From Acanthosepion esculentum (taxonomy: Eukaryota; Mollusca; Cephalopoda; Sepiida; Sepiidae): a DNA stretch of 64,000 nt. Of this stretch, positions 31,746 through 43,700 are shown piece after piece; the stretch's first letter is position 1; every line of letters begins with the position of its first letter. The notes under the pieces were generated by a model. That model had not been told where the DNA came from. It saw nothing but the letters and a program-made list of their open reading frames with translations, and searched no databases. The stretch covers positions 579,729 through 643,728 of the forward strand of contig OZ038511.1 of the NCBI GenBank assembly GCA_964036315.1, in the 5' to 3' direction. Both the position numbers and the translations under genes were made by a program.

Positions 31746-34427
31746 ACTCCTCATGCATCTATACAACAATCTCTTTCAGTAACTCTCTACTTTGAGTGGC
31801 TCTTAGGCCTTGTATTGGGTGAGCATTCAGTAAAAAAAGTCAAGAGAATAATTGAATTCAAGACATCTTGTACAGCAAGGCTTGTGTCATGAAATATCCA
31901 AATCTAATATTGTGATATTTTGTTTCTTCCAAAAAGTGCACTCGTTGTCATCATCATCTATCATTCCTTCATAGTCACTTCTACTCAGTGTCCGAGGCTT
32001 GGTAACAAACAAAATATATCACATTTCAGTGATGTTCTCATCTTTTGATCTGATTTTATTCTTCTCTGACATGAAACTTCATCATATGAACTTTTCTTTT
32101 TAAGGACAAAAATTAGAATAATGGTTGCTTAATTAATTCATTTAATAAATGTTTAAATTCGGTTGAGAATTTAATGAACTCATTAGATATTTGCAGCAAG
32201 ACAGATTTAGATCCAATCTAATCATGTTAGCTTTATAGCATCTGTGTATCAAACTCTGAATAATTACCATAAAGAGTGCAAGTGGCATTTAGATGAAAGA
32301 AATACTAACAAAAAATTCACAATTGTTTACAATAATTTCATTTAATAAAAGTAAACTTTAAGTTAATATACATGTTGTTCATAATTAGGCCTGCCTTGTT
32401 GTTGACATAGTTGCATATTTTCTATTGTTGCTAGAGATTAAACATAAGTAAAAGCTAAGATTTTGAATGTTGTTTTTCAAGATTCATTGGCAAACCATCC
32501 CCACTTGAAGGACTGGTGCAACACAGTCTTGTCTCTCATTCATCTCAATTTGTCCATGCACATGAATTTCTACTGGGTATATAGAAGTTTATCCATAAAC
32601 ACACATTCATAAGCAACTCTATATCAGCAGACAAATACATCGACCTGCATTTATTTATATCTATATCATTTATTGCTAATCTGTTATTTCTCTGCAGTTA
32701 TGTCCTCGTCTGTTTGATTTAGCTGATTTATCTGTATGTGCAAATATTAAAATATCATCATTGGTGGATTTTTAAGATTATGTCTTTATTACTTGATGTT
32801 TTTCTTATGAAATAATAAAAATTGTCCATCCAGTTTTGTATCTTTCTACTTGTACAACAAAATATGAACAGCTTCTACACTTTGATTAAATATGATTTAT
32901 GGTTTTATGAAGAGACATTTTCAGTTTCTTACGGAATTTCATGATCATTGATTTTGAAATTTCAAATAGAGTTTTGACTCTAACATTTTATTTTCGTGAT
33001 CATTTTGTTTACTGAAGATATCTTATTTCATAAAACACTTTCTTTTTTTTTTTCAACATACCATAATATCCGCACTGGAATGGTGAATTTTTAAGTGTCT
33101 AGGAAAAGTTTTCAGTTGATATTTTTTTCAATGTCTTCAAATGATTGATAAGATCAGCTGTCTGTACATATTTACTAAACAGATAAGGATTTGAATTTTC
33201 TTTGATTTGTGTGATTTTTTTGTTGCCAGAAAAACTTGTTTTTTTATTTGATTTGATTTTTAACAATTTTTTATATTTTGGGGAGCAGATAATATTTTTC
33301 TTTTTCTTATAACATCTTAAAGATTCTGATTAAACACAGATCAAAATTCTAAATTCAAGTGTTTGAACATAGCTTCATTTGAGAATATAATATTTACATT
33401 TTGTTCAAATAAAATATAACTTACATTTTAATGCAGCTTATATATTATTTTCTGCTTTAATTCTAATGTGATTCTAAAAAAATCCCGACCAAAACAAATT
33501 TTCCTTTTCTTATTTTAGATGAAATCTGCTCTGTTTTTGTTTCTTGAAACAGGAGAAAAAAAATTCATAAAAGCTGTGAATATAAAAAAGGATAAAAAAA
33601 TAGTTGAGATCTTCGATGTTATATATAATCACTTCAGAAATCTCTACTAGACTGTTATAATAGTTGATCTTTGTTTGCTCATATGACCCAAAAAGAGGGA
33701 AACCATTTCCTTATCATTGATTTTATCAAACTATCATGAATATTTAATATGACTCTGAAGGCAGGTTTCATGGTTTTCAATAAGACTAGTTTTATTGAAT
33801 CAAATAATATTTTCAGAAGATTCCAATCTCAAAGAAGTGAGCTGCAGCAGATTCTTTGCTTATATGGATTTATGCATTGGTTTCTAATTCTTGTATTTTT
33901 CACATCAGTTGGATTCTTAATTAACAAATTACAATTATTCAGACGTTTTCTGCTATTTATTTGAAATTTTAACTATAAACTTATGTTGTCAATTTTAACT
34001 AAAAGTGAACAGGATTTAATCTTTATTTTATTATCATTAATGATTTCTTTTTAAACTTTATCAAAAATTGGCTTTCATCTTGATTTTTAGGATTAGAAGT
34101 TAGTGCATCTGATAAAAAGGGGGATGTAAACAGCATTCACTGTTTGATATTTACTAATCTTAGCTTAGTATGGCACAAAGCATTCTACAAGAATCAGGAA
34201 TATTGTGTTACTCTAATCTTTCCATTGCTGAGGTTGTTGCATGCCTTAAAAAAGACCTTTTGAAATCCTCACATTTTCCTGGGTTTGAACACCAGTAGCC
34301 AAAAATCAAGCATCTTGATTACAACACAGATATTACAACATCCTTTCTTATCTAAAAAAAAAAAAATCCATTTAGGATGGTGAAAGTTGTAAATAAAAAT
34401 GTTAAATTGTGAAAGCTCTAATCTTTG
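31746..34427. other. AT-rich DNA, no gene assigned
   Basis: Very T-rich between 32700 and 33500. A possible SINE body scrap (cttagcttagtatggcacaa) lies near 34159-34178. The open frame at 33749-33964 (+) has no recognisable motif. Confidence 0.45.
34417..34425. repeat. left target-site duplication of copy A
   Basis: tctaatctt, repeated at 35242-35250 immediately after the A-rich tail. Extending by two bases gives one further mismatch (tg versus cg). Confidence 0.65.
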
Positions 34428-35241
34428 TCCGTCCTGGGTATAACGATAAACTGCATTCGCGTCCTGGGTAAGATGATAAACTACATCAAACAGCAAGTCC
34501 TCTGATCAGGAGGTTTTGAGGAGCGTGGAACCACCACTTAATTGCTGGTGTTTCCAGGTCCACCCTGACATGGGGTGGTAGCACCTGTTAGGGTCCCAGC
34601 TATGGGTAAATAGTTAACACCCAGACTATATCCGCGTCCTGGGTATGACGATAAACTACGTCTGCGTCCTGGGTATGACAATAAGCTACATCCACGTCCT
34701 GGGTAAGACGATAAACTACATCCAACAGCAAGGCCTCTGATAATACATTTTTGAAAAAATAATGTTGCCAGCTGTATGTTTTTGAAAAAATATTACCAGC
34801 TATACTTTTCTTTTTTAAAGAATAGTGTTGCCAGCTATACATTTTTTGAAAAAATAATATTACCAGCTATACGTTTTTGAAAAAATAATATTACCAGCTA
34901 TACGTTTTTGAAAAAATAATATTACCAGCTATATACTTTTGAAAAAATAATATTACCAGCTATATGTTTTTGAAAAAATAATATTACCAGCTATACGTTT
35001 TTGAAAAAATAATATTACCAGCTATATGTTTTTGAAAAAATTCTATTACCAGCTATACGCTTTTGAAAAAACAATATTACCAGTTATACGTTTTTGAGGG
35101 AAAAAATATTAACAGAAATAGATTTTTGACAAAACAAATATATTACCAAAAATAAAAAGTTGTCGGCATTAAATCACCCATTGAGGTTGATATGCCTTAA
35201 AACAAAACAAACCAAACCATGCCGTAAAACAAAACAAACCA
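34428..35241. mobile_element. minisatellite-bearing retroposon, copy A
   Basis: Flanked by tctaatctt at 34417-34425 and 35242-35250. Order on the + strand: two copies of a 30-bp unit (gtcctgggtaagatgataaa ctacatc); a unique core beginning aacagcaagtcctctgatca and containing ggggtggtagcacctgttag; three more copies of the 30-bp unit; a second aacagcaaggcctctgat; a 31-bp array (34747-35158, about 13 copies); then tgtcggcattaaatcaccca ttgaggttgatatgcc and an A-rich tail (aaaacaaaacaaacc)n. Copy B at 45914-46988 has the same plan. The flanking duplication and A-rich simple tail point to target-primed insertion by a LINE machinery. No ORF: frames through the arrays rotate or are repeat-driven. Confidence 0.8.
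34747..35158. repeat. 31-bp array of copy A
   Basis: About 13 units of tttttgaaaaaataatatta ccagctatacg. The middle units are nearly identical; the edge units diverge (aaaaaataatgttgccagct on the left, aacagaaatag on the right). Copy B's array uses a different variant (see 46198-46895). Confidence 0.92.
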
Positions 35242-35250
35242 TCTAATCTT
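35242..35250. repeat. right target-site duplication of copy A
   Basis: tctaatctt, matching 34417-34425. Confidence 0.65.
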
Positions 35251-35261
35251 CGTTTTCAGAG

Positions 35262-36632
35262 TTTGCACAAACCACCATCAGTAAAAGTTTGAAGCCATCA
35301 TGATCAAACATTTCAGTCATAACAAAATGTCTAACTGTCGCAAATTTGGGACATGGTCTTTGATCTAAGGCAAATTATACTATGAGAGTTCACAATTGAA
35401 CTGAGGAAGTCAGCCTTGTGATTGGATTAAAAGTATAACAAGTCATTTGCATGGGTGACAAATGGCTGCTGCCAAATACTTGTTGACTATTTCTGCTGCC
35501 TGCCATAATAAATGCATGCTAATCATGGCAGTTTTTCCTTGCTATACTGTCTCCTGGCTATAACATTACACAAACATCTTAAGGGCAGTATTTTCAGCTG
35601 GTTACTTTTTCCCAGTGTGCTTTTGAGAGGTTATAGTCAATATCACCTGAATTATCATTGTCAAAATCATTTGCTAAAAGCAAGCAGATTTTTTCTTCAC
35701 TTGATCGTCTCACCGTTCTCTTGTCATCTATTGACTCAATGAAGTATCAAAGGAGGCTGAGATCTTTAACATGGTAAGGCATCCCATCAATTAAGATCAC
35801 ATGAGGACTTAAGACTCTGAAAACCATTCCATGTATATCTGTTTGCTGAAACTTACATTAGCACAGTGTCCCCCTCTTGTAGGCTTTGCGCTCAGATTTG
35901 GCTTTTGGTGATGGCAGTTTGTCAATACACTTCACCTGAGTTTATTAGTAGGAGCAGTTGTACTGTGGATTATCCACTGGATGTCACATTATACCCCTGG
36001 ACATGCCACCAAATGAAATGGAGAGTTTTTGCAGCTTTGCTAACTAGATATCTAAGGACACAGGAGGTTCACCACAAACTATTCATATACCACAAAGGAA
36101 TCAGTGGCAAAAGCCATATACAATGATTAGAAAAATTGCCATTTTTCACTTGACTCAGCTGCTGATACACAGTGACAGTGATTTCCTGTTAGATGCATAG
36201 GAAGCCTGCATTCTGTTGTTTTCAACCCCACACAGGTGGCATACCAACTACAACTTTTTAATCCATTCAACAATGGACTAGTTGGAATTCATACCATAAA
36301 ACTCCAGTATGAATTTGAGATTGCATTTGTCTGCCATTATGCCAAAGACTGAAATAGATGTTTTAAAAGTTTGCACAAACTACCACAAACATGAGCATTG
36401 AGCCATTGCAACAAATGCGCAATTGTGAATTTTAACAAAAAAAGAAAACTGATGCTGATTGTTCTGTCAATGTTCTTGCACCTCTATTGAGTTCATATGC
36501 AAACTGAGTAACTCTTTCTGGTGCTCAGCTTAAGTCATTTGATGGATAGGAAATGGACTGAATACTTGTTGGCTGTTTCTACCATCTGCTGCAATAAATA
36601 CATACTAATTTTTCTTGCTATATTCTTTTAAT
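35262..36632. mobile_element. possible TRIM-like element: two diverged direct repeats and interior
   Basis: Direct repeats at 35262-35548 and 36367-36632 share gtttgcacaaacyaccay at the start and, later, gagttca, actgag, aagtcatttg, aaatgg and atacttgttg. They end with tttctrccrtctgc, aataaatrcatrctaa and ttgctatayt. The AATAAA inside each repeat would suit an LTR polyadenylation signal. The interior (35549-36366) is about 820 bp with no recognisable gag or pol; an open frame at 35866-36126 is unrecognised. Short LTR pairs with a tiny non-coding interior are known as TRIMs. An ordinary old segmental duplication is the alternative. No target duplication seen. Confidence 0.4.
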
Positions 36633-37830
36633 ACAGGAGAGATTCCATAATTTTGTGCTTGTAGAACATTGGTTTTCATCAATATTTGATGTGTTTTGAA
36701 TTACATTTAAAAAAGAAAATTTATATAAAAATGCATTTTTTCTTAATTTTTATCTTCAGAAATGAAGCAAATTTCTGAATCTTGACCTCTAAAAACAGAA
36801 AAAATGTTTAAAGAAATCTTGCCTCTGATCCCTTAGAGATACTTTCTCCAGATTTCTATTGAATCACAATGATTTTGGGTTTAAGCTTCTCATCACAGAA
36901 TAAGGAAAAAGACTTAAATTTAAATCCCAAACTTTGTGATTAAGGCTTATTAAAAGATTACAGAAAATTCTATTTCAAAAGTTGGGGAAGACATATTGAA
37001 AACATTGATTCAAGATAAATAATGATGTACCCATAAATAAGCTCATTTTTGTCCCTTTCATTAAGTGATTTGATCCATCAATGTTCTATTAAACTCCATT
37101 ATGGGTTTAGGTATCAACTAGTAACTGATGTCAATGCCACAAAGAATTAGATAAATGTATTGCATGAAAGTCAAAAAATAGTGAAATGAGAAAGAATTTA
37201 TCTCATTGTGTTTGTGCAAAAATAGAATAGGACTCTTTAGAATTAATTTTTATTTTCAGAAGTTTCAAAAAGTAACAAATTTTTATTGTTTTATTTATAA
37301 CTTGTAATGTTGCAGCTCAGATTGTTATGCAGGAAATAAAACCACAAGACGAAATTGTAGCAGTTGGCAAATTTTATTCTGGTTGTAACCTTCTGCTGCA
37401 GATGAGCATGACAGAGGTGTGGATACTTGAGAGGGCAAACCATCTAACATGCCTGTTTTTCTTTCATGTGGTTTGCAAGTGGTCTCCCATACCTTTCTGT
37501 TTGCTTTGTGTGTCTCTCTAGGGGGCCATTGTCTTATAGAGAACAATGTTCTTTGTTTTGCCAGCTCTATCTAAAAATATATACTCATCAAAAACTCAAG
37601 GTCCAGCTTCACTCAGTGAACTTCTTTGTCAGGACTGTTTGACCTGGTTCCTTGGAGGCCCATTAAGCTGACCTTCTTTGCCAAGACAGATAATTGCCAA
37701 AGTGATTTCTTTGATGTGATGCAGGCAGATCCTTAGTAAGATATCAACTGACACTTATATTGATACAAAATTCACATATTTTTGACTATTGAGATTTGAA
37801 GCTTAGTTTTGCCTTTTATGAAAAGGGTAG
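36633..37830. other. AT-rich DNA, no gene assigned
   Basis: The less AT-rich segment 37320-37700 could belong to an unrecognised repeat or to the upstream part of the LINE that follows. No motif supports either. Confidence 0.4.
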
Positions 37831-38660
37831 TTGCATAGCCATTGCCAACCACCATTACTTGCTACCCTCAGTGAGAGAAGTTTTGCTAGCACATCCTGGG
37901 CCTCATTCTTCACTGTTAGATTAAAAACCAAACTACTGACGTTTCATCATCGCAGAGCAGAGCCACCAGTTTTCTCCACACATAAACATTTTCATACTCT
38001 CAATGAGGCTCCTTGTCTGGAAGGTCTACTGGGACTCAAGCACAATTCAGACTTCAAAAGGAACTGGGATATATGATACATTGCTAAAGTTGCTGCAAAA
38101 ATGATCAGTTCCCTGCACTGTTCCAGAAAGTATCTGACTCCTCTTGCTATGCTCTGATCTCTTCAAGAGCCAGATCAGACCAAACTTGCAGTATTGCTAT
38201 CACATTTGGCCTGGAGCTGCCCAATCTTCACTTTACAACATCAGCTGAGTTCAAAAGCATTTGGTTGCATTGCGAGTGATGCATTGTTTTCCATGCCTCA
38301 ACACCTTCCCCAAAGAAGAGTCATTGCTAGCCTCTCACTCTCTACCACTATTACCATAGAAGATTTTTCAGCAAACTACATTCCTTAGTGCCACCAATCC
38401 AGCCCTTCACAGCTAGAACCTGCCAGGTGATGTACACTGAGTTGACCCATTCTTGTTCCCTTCGTATTCCATTGGTAAGGAGGAAGTTCCACACAGACAG
38501 CTTCTTACCCATAACTTTTGCTATGTAGAATGAACTCCTGAGGGACTGCTTACCTGATCACTACAATTTTAACCTCTTCAAGTCAAGGATCCATCCTTAT
38601 GTATCCTACCCTCCCTCCCTATATGCTTTTATAATATTCCCATTCAGCAACCATATACCT
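37831..38660 (+). pseudogene. Jockey-like LINE C-terminal half, second subfamily
   Basis: Reads LKTKLLTFHHRRAEPPVF (37921-37974), EAPCLEGLLGLKHNSDFKRN (38008-38067), LFKSQIRPNLQYCYHIWPGA (about 38158-38218, the 'Q-I-R-P-x-x-Y-C-x-H-I-W' block), LHSLVPPIQPFTARTCQVMY and RIPLVRRKFHTDSFLPI (about 38460-38515), and finally CLPDHYNFNLFKSRIHPY (38548-38601). The RT catalytic palm lies upstream and is not recognised. Frame changes separate the blocks. Confidence 0.78.
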
Positions 38661-39017
38661 TAAATCGCACTTAGGTCTTGTATTGAAAAATACGAGAAAA
38701 AAAAATGAGATAAGATATCAATCTAAACAAATTATTAGTAGCATCTACAAGTTTTATCAGCAAAAGTTCCTCCAACAAAACTATCATCAAATGTTAGCCT
38801 TGGAATCATTACCAATAACAAATGGTACCTCAGTAGTACCTCACTATATTACTAAACTCTCTTGCTTTTTAATAATATGGCCTGTTGATAGAAAAATACA
38901 TTTCTCAGAATTCAGCTCATTATAATTCACCAGAAATGTATGACTACATATAGGCTTATATTCTCACCTTGACTCTTGCACACAACTACCAGTAATATTT
39001 CTGTTAATAAAACTTTC
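38661..39017. other. AT-rich DNA, no gene seen
   Basis: Nothing recognised. Ends at the left terminus of a hAT-like element. Confidence 0.45.
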
Positions 39018-39468
39018 CACTGGTTCTTAAATGGTGTGGTGTGCCTCATAGGTGCAATGAAAGAGGAGAGTGGATTGAAAGACAATCACAAATTTAGAAA
39101 CAGTTTCAAAAAATTAATTTGCCAAAAATAAATATGATTTCAAAATTTCAAATATTATTATGGATTATTTGTAATTACATGTTTGAGTGCCAGTATAAAT
39201 AGTTATAAATAATTATTGTCCGATTTTATCATTGTGATATTTTTGCATTATATCAAGTATTAAGAATATAGTAAGTACTATCTGCAAATTGGCAGAGAGA
39301 GTTATTCATCATATTGTTCTAACTTTGAATCTGTGGTTATCTCCCTTTAATCCTTTCTTTCTTTTTTTAAATTTTTAAATGAATTTCTTATATAAAATTT
39401 GGTGAGGCTTGATCAAATTTTCATTCCAAAAATGTGGCTCAGAGAAAAAAAACGTTTGGGAACCACTG
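39018..39468. mobile_element. non-autonomous hAT-like element, about 450 bp
   Basis: The left end reads CACTGGTTCTTAAA followed by tggtgtgcctca. The right end, reversed, reads CAGTGGTTCCCAAA followed by ctctgagccaca. CAGTGGTTC-x-x-AAA is a common hAT terminus. The interior is AT-rich without transposase and includes ggttatctccctttaa. Candidate 8-bp flanks (aaactttc and cactagac) do not match, so the target duplication is lost or the boundary is off by a few bases. Confidence 0.6.
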
Positions 39469-39853
39469 CACTAGACTGTTAGAACTTTCTAGTTATAATG
39501 CATCATCAAATATAACTTGTGTGTATGTCAATATCTGGAAAGTCATACATGCTGGGCTTAGAGAAAGTTCAAAGGGGACATTTATTAGAGTGGAAGAGTA
39601 TTTTAGCTTATCTCTTATCCATTCACCTTTACCTGCAAGAAAACCTAATCTTTTTTTTATCTGTCATTATCAGGTGTTGTGAATTTGTGACATAAAACAA
39701 TTGAATATTTTGCATTTCAATTTGAAGTGGCAAAGATAAACCTGGAAACATTCAAGGTTTTTGATAGTGAAAAAAAAAGCACTTTTCACTCAGTCATAAG
39801 TCATTATAAAATCTTTGATCATCTGTGTAAATATCAACATGGACTTTGATTAG

Positions 39854-39903
39854 ATTTGCAAGATTGTTTTCATATTTGCAAGATTGTTTTCATATTTGCA
39901 GGA
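39854..39903. repeat. 20-bp tandem repeat, 2.5 copies
   Basis: atttgcaagattgttttcat occurs at 39854-39873 and 39874-39893, with a partial third copy after it. The units are identical, so the duplication is recent. Confidence 0.9.
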
Positions 39904-40467
39904 TACAATTTTCTTTAATTCCAATTGTGCCAGCTGTGCTAAAATTAAATTTACTGTTTCTTAAAACAGATGCAACAAGATAATAAAATGGCATCTGATC
40001 AAAGCTAAAATAAATCCTCTTATTGATTTTACTTATGTGTGTATTTCATTAAAGCAGAAACACACACACACACATTCTACAATCTGAAATGTTTTAGCTT
40101 TAAATAACCTACAAAAGGTTGATAAGGCTTAAAAAGCAAAACAGTTAAAAGTAATCTATTGAAGCCACATAATCTGATGCTGATAATGATTTGGTTTGCA
40201 TTGAAATAATTCAGAATTGGCCAAACAGTGAATCTGAAACAAAATATACAACTAATAAATCAACATCTAAAAAGATCCCGAGTTTTTCAATGTGCTGTGC
40301 AATATTTCTGTCCACTTCATAATCACAGTAATTCTAATTTAATAAGTAATTGAATGTTTAAATATTTTTCTGTTTTTTTGTTGTCAGAGAATTCATATAA
40401 ACACAATCACTTTAGCTGAGTATCATACAGTGACAAACAGGGGAGAGAAGTGATTTTCCAAGCATAG
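39904..40467. other. AT-rich DNA, no gene seen
   Basis: A short CA repeat (about 40062-40075). Nothing else recognised. Confidence 0.5.
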
Positions 40468-40586
40468 CTTAGATGTGGCACAAGGCTGAAAGTAGGGGAC
40501 ACCCAGTTTGGATCAAACTCACTACTCAATCGTAATTTTTTTAGTGAAACAAGCTTGCTAACTATTATACCGCCTCAAGGTGCCCA
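40468..40586 (-). repeat. tRNA-derived SINE, reverse-strand copy
   Basis: Read on the reverse strand: GGGCACCTTGAGGCGGTATA, ATAGTTAGCAAGCTTGTTTC (box-A side), GAGTAGTGAGTTTGATCC (box-B side), ACTGGGTGTCCCCTAC, then CAGCCTTGTGCCACATCTAA. This matches the SINE at 1598 along its whole length, including the GAGTAGTGAGTT phrase and the GCCTTGTGCCACAT body. Confidence 0.82.
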
Positions 40587-41274
40587 AACAAGGGAGAGAA
40601 TGAGAGTAGAAAGTATGTATTGCAGCAATGTTTCTGGTTTGGAGAAAATACTTGCTTTAAAAATCTGCATTCAAAATTTGGGCTTTAACTTTATTATCAT
40701 AACTGCCACTATAATTTAGAAACCTGCAACTGTTTCAGCCACCAAATAGACAAAATTGATATCATTCTAAGTCAAATATTTTACTTGTGTTTATATTTTA
40801 AAGATTTAAAAAAAAAACTCATGGTGAAAACTGCTTTCTGATTTGTTTATTTAAAAAAATTAAGTCTATTATGTGATTCCCATAAGGAAAAAGCAAAAGT
40901 CTGAATTGAATTTAAAGTCAAGAAAGAACTTTGTTCTAAAAGGAGTTGTGACAGTGATGACTGCAATACGTAATGAGTTAACCCTCAGAGATACTAAAGG
41001 AAACTTTGCGCTTGGTGTGACATCAGAACATAAAAATAGCTTAGTTAATTCTGAGGGTTGACCTAAAAAGTAAGCTCATAGTCAACAAGTGTAGAATTGG
41101 ACCTCAAAAGATGTCAGTGACTGTATTGACATACACAAAGTGTCAACCCAGCTGAATTTAGGATATACACAGTTGACATCCAGATAATAGGAAGTTTTTT
41201 AAATTTTATTTCTGTGTATAACTGAAATTTGAAAAACATAATTTTCCATCTTTGTACCATTTCAATAAATATTC
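40587..41274. other. AT-rich DNA, no gene seen
   Basis: The open frame at 40873-41061 (+) is lysine-rich and unrecognised. Nothing else found. Confidence 0.45.
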
Positions 41275-42480
41275 TTATCTCATACCCTGCTTTTGAGGAT
41301 GAAAATAAAAATGGCTTTCTAAAGTGCATGAATTTTTGGCAGCTAAACTTGGAAAAACATTTTCAAAAACATTTGTGATGATATGATAAACCTTTGGTGA
41401 TGAAGAACAGCTGTATTGAAATAACAAATTTGTAAAAATCGTTGATGATGCCTGGAACATAATGACTGGTAATAGCTTCCATTGTTTTTGGTGTTGCCCA
41501 TTTTCTACGCCCCACTTTCTCTTGCCTTCAGTATATCCTGTGAGTATTAAATTCTGCAAGCCTTCTTTCCTCATTATTTACCACAGAAATTTCAGCTATC
41601 TCTTTCTGATTGTAAATATAAGTTTACTTGTAGTTTCTATTTTCCTTAAAACATTACTTATAGCTTGTATATTCTGTCCATACTATGCTCAACATTCATC
41701 AATCAAACCCCCATTTCTGTCTCTTCAAGTTTCTTCATCATGTGTGTGGAGATTGCATAACATTCACTGCCATATAAATTATTCAGAAGAGTAGTCCATT
41801 ACTCTTTTCTTTATTTCTTGGGATATTTTTCTATTTTCCTTTTAGAAGGCATTTTCCTTCTTTCTATATGCCTTCATCTTTCTGGCTCACACTTTTCATC
41901 ACATCTGCTACATAATGCAGAGGCTGGGCCAGAATGGTGAGTGATTGGTCAGAAAATCTTGTGCGCATGGAATTCTGACAGTGATAGCAAAATGCTAAGC
42001 TAATGAGTGGGTTGGCATTCTCCTGGAATTTTTCTTCTCACTACCTTCTAGAATCAATGCTACTATATCAGTCCCTCTTGTATAATAAAAGGAATAAGAA
42101 AAAGAAACCGTCTTTCATTGATACAGTCTGTGAAGTGTCATTGGGGTGTGAGGAATGGGAGCCAGTGGTGACATGGAATACGATACTACTACACAACCCA
42201 GATCATCAAATTTCTATCCCCCACCCTACCTGATTTTACCATTCCCAATACATAGCCTACAACTGAAACTTTTTTTGCTGGCAACCATGCATTCTGTTTT
42301 CTGACAGTTAATAGCTTTCCTTTATTATTTGTCAAAGAATTCTTTTTTTTTTTTTAGTGTGCCATCAACACTGTGTCATCTGCAGACTATATGTTATTAC
42401 AGCTGTGTTTGCAACTGATAAATCTTGATAAATCTTCTAGTTCTCTAAGATCATTCCAACTAGCATCTTTGTTTTTGTTG
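41275..42480 (-). pseudogene. LINE of the endonuclease-RT family, reverse strand
   Basis: Read from high to low coordinates: SADDTVLMAH-like sequence near 42390-42340 (ADD kept), then INCQKTECMVASKK near 42310-42270, EIKKRVMDYSSE near 41830-41770, ISNVLRKIETTSKLIFTIRK near 41660-41600, and IMRKEGLQNLILTGYTEGKR (41577-41518). These are the same blocks, in the same order, as the forward copy at 29855-30765 and the wider family. Frameshifts and stops are frequent. After 41500 the open frame continues to 41275 in sequence I cannot match. Confidence 0.75.
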
Positions 42481-42819
42481 TTTTGATTTTAGACAGTTTT
42501 CCACCTGTCTTCTAATATGTTTCACCCAGTAATTCTTTTTTTGTGTTCAATCTCTTTTTCCTTTGCTGGACAAATAAGAAAGGATTTTATGAGTAAATTT
42601 TACTTTTTTGAGGAAAGCTGGAGAAACAAAAACTAAAGCTGTTGGCCTGAATAAGGAAAATCTCTTGTCTCAAAATTTTAATATTTTATTCCCACATGTT
42701 ATTTTAACATTACACTTTATGGTTACATTTTATTTCTGAACATTCATGAGAGTAAATTGCCAAAGAGACTTTATTTCTTCAAAATGTTAGGCTGATGATT
42801 CCAATGAAGTTTTACTTAT
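42481..42819. other. AT-rich flank between two LINE relics
   Basis: May include more of the reverse-strand LINE (around 42500-42540) but no block is clear. Confidence 0.35.
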
Positions 42820-43700
42820 TTTAATGTAGATGTCCTGCAGGAATCTATCCTTTGCCTACTTTGTTTATTATTTTCATAAATGACCTTCCCATTGTCCTCA
42901 GTTCCTGACTCTGTATCGATACTGATGATAAAACAATAAAGTCAAAATGGCAGCTGAGTTAAAAAAACAAAACCCTTGAATCTGTTGTTACCTGGGACAA
43001 GAAATGGCTTATTAATTTTAACACCACTAAAATGAAACTGCTTTCTTTTAATCATCTTAGAGAAGCTTTTTTTTTTTTGCCTTCTGTTGGTATGGCTGAT
43101 ACTAACCTCCAGGAAAGTGACTCATTGCACCTTTGCAGTATAATGTTTTCTACTGATATGAAGTGAAATGATTATATTGAATTAATTGCTTGGAAATTTG
43201 CTTCACTCTGTTGTGGTAGATGATTTCTCTTAGCCCAATCCATCTTGCACATTTATAAGTTTATTATTTGTTGCTTCATTGAATATTTTTGCCATATCTG
43301 GTCTGGTGTTTCTATTATATAGCGAGAGATTTTTGATAAAATCCAAGGAAGAATCTGATGCCATCAGTCTTAACCTTAAATATTGGATTCAGTTACCTTC
43401 TCACTGCTGTGACATAGATTTCTTTGTGCATTTTCTATCAATAGTTTTATGGTAATTGTTCAGATGAGCTTTCCTCTTTGGTTCACCGACTTCAAGAATT
43501 TAAGTGCAGAACTAAATTGGCAATTAGATCTCATAATTGTTGAAACAGCAAAATGTGATCATAAGTTTTATGTTAAGCGTTTCTTCTTCTGCATTTCTCA
43601 CTTTTCAATCTTTCTTCTGACTTCTTGTTCTCCTGTAAACTACAATCTTCAAAAATTTAAATCTATTACCAATTGTCATTTTCCATCTCCTTGAATCCTG
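42820..43700 (+). pseudogene. Jockey/CR1-like LINE, first subfamily
   Basis: Reads LFIIFINDLPIVLSS (42862-42906), where the catalytic ADD has become T-D-D near 42918, then ESVVTWDKKWLINFNTTKMK, LLSFNHLREA, and much later GNCSDELSSLVHRLQEFKCR (43451-43510), TKLAIRSHN and LQSSKI near the end. The order is the same as at 3315-4250. Stops in every frame. The final block ends around 43700 without a visible poly(A). Confidence 0.75.
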
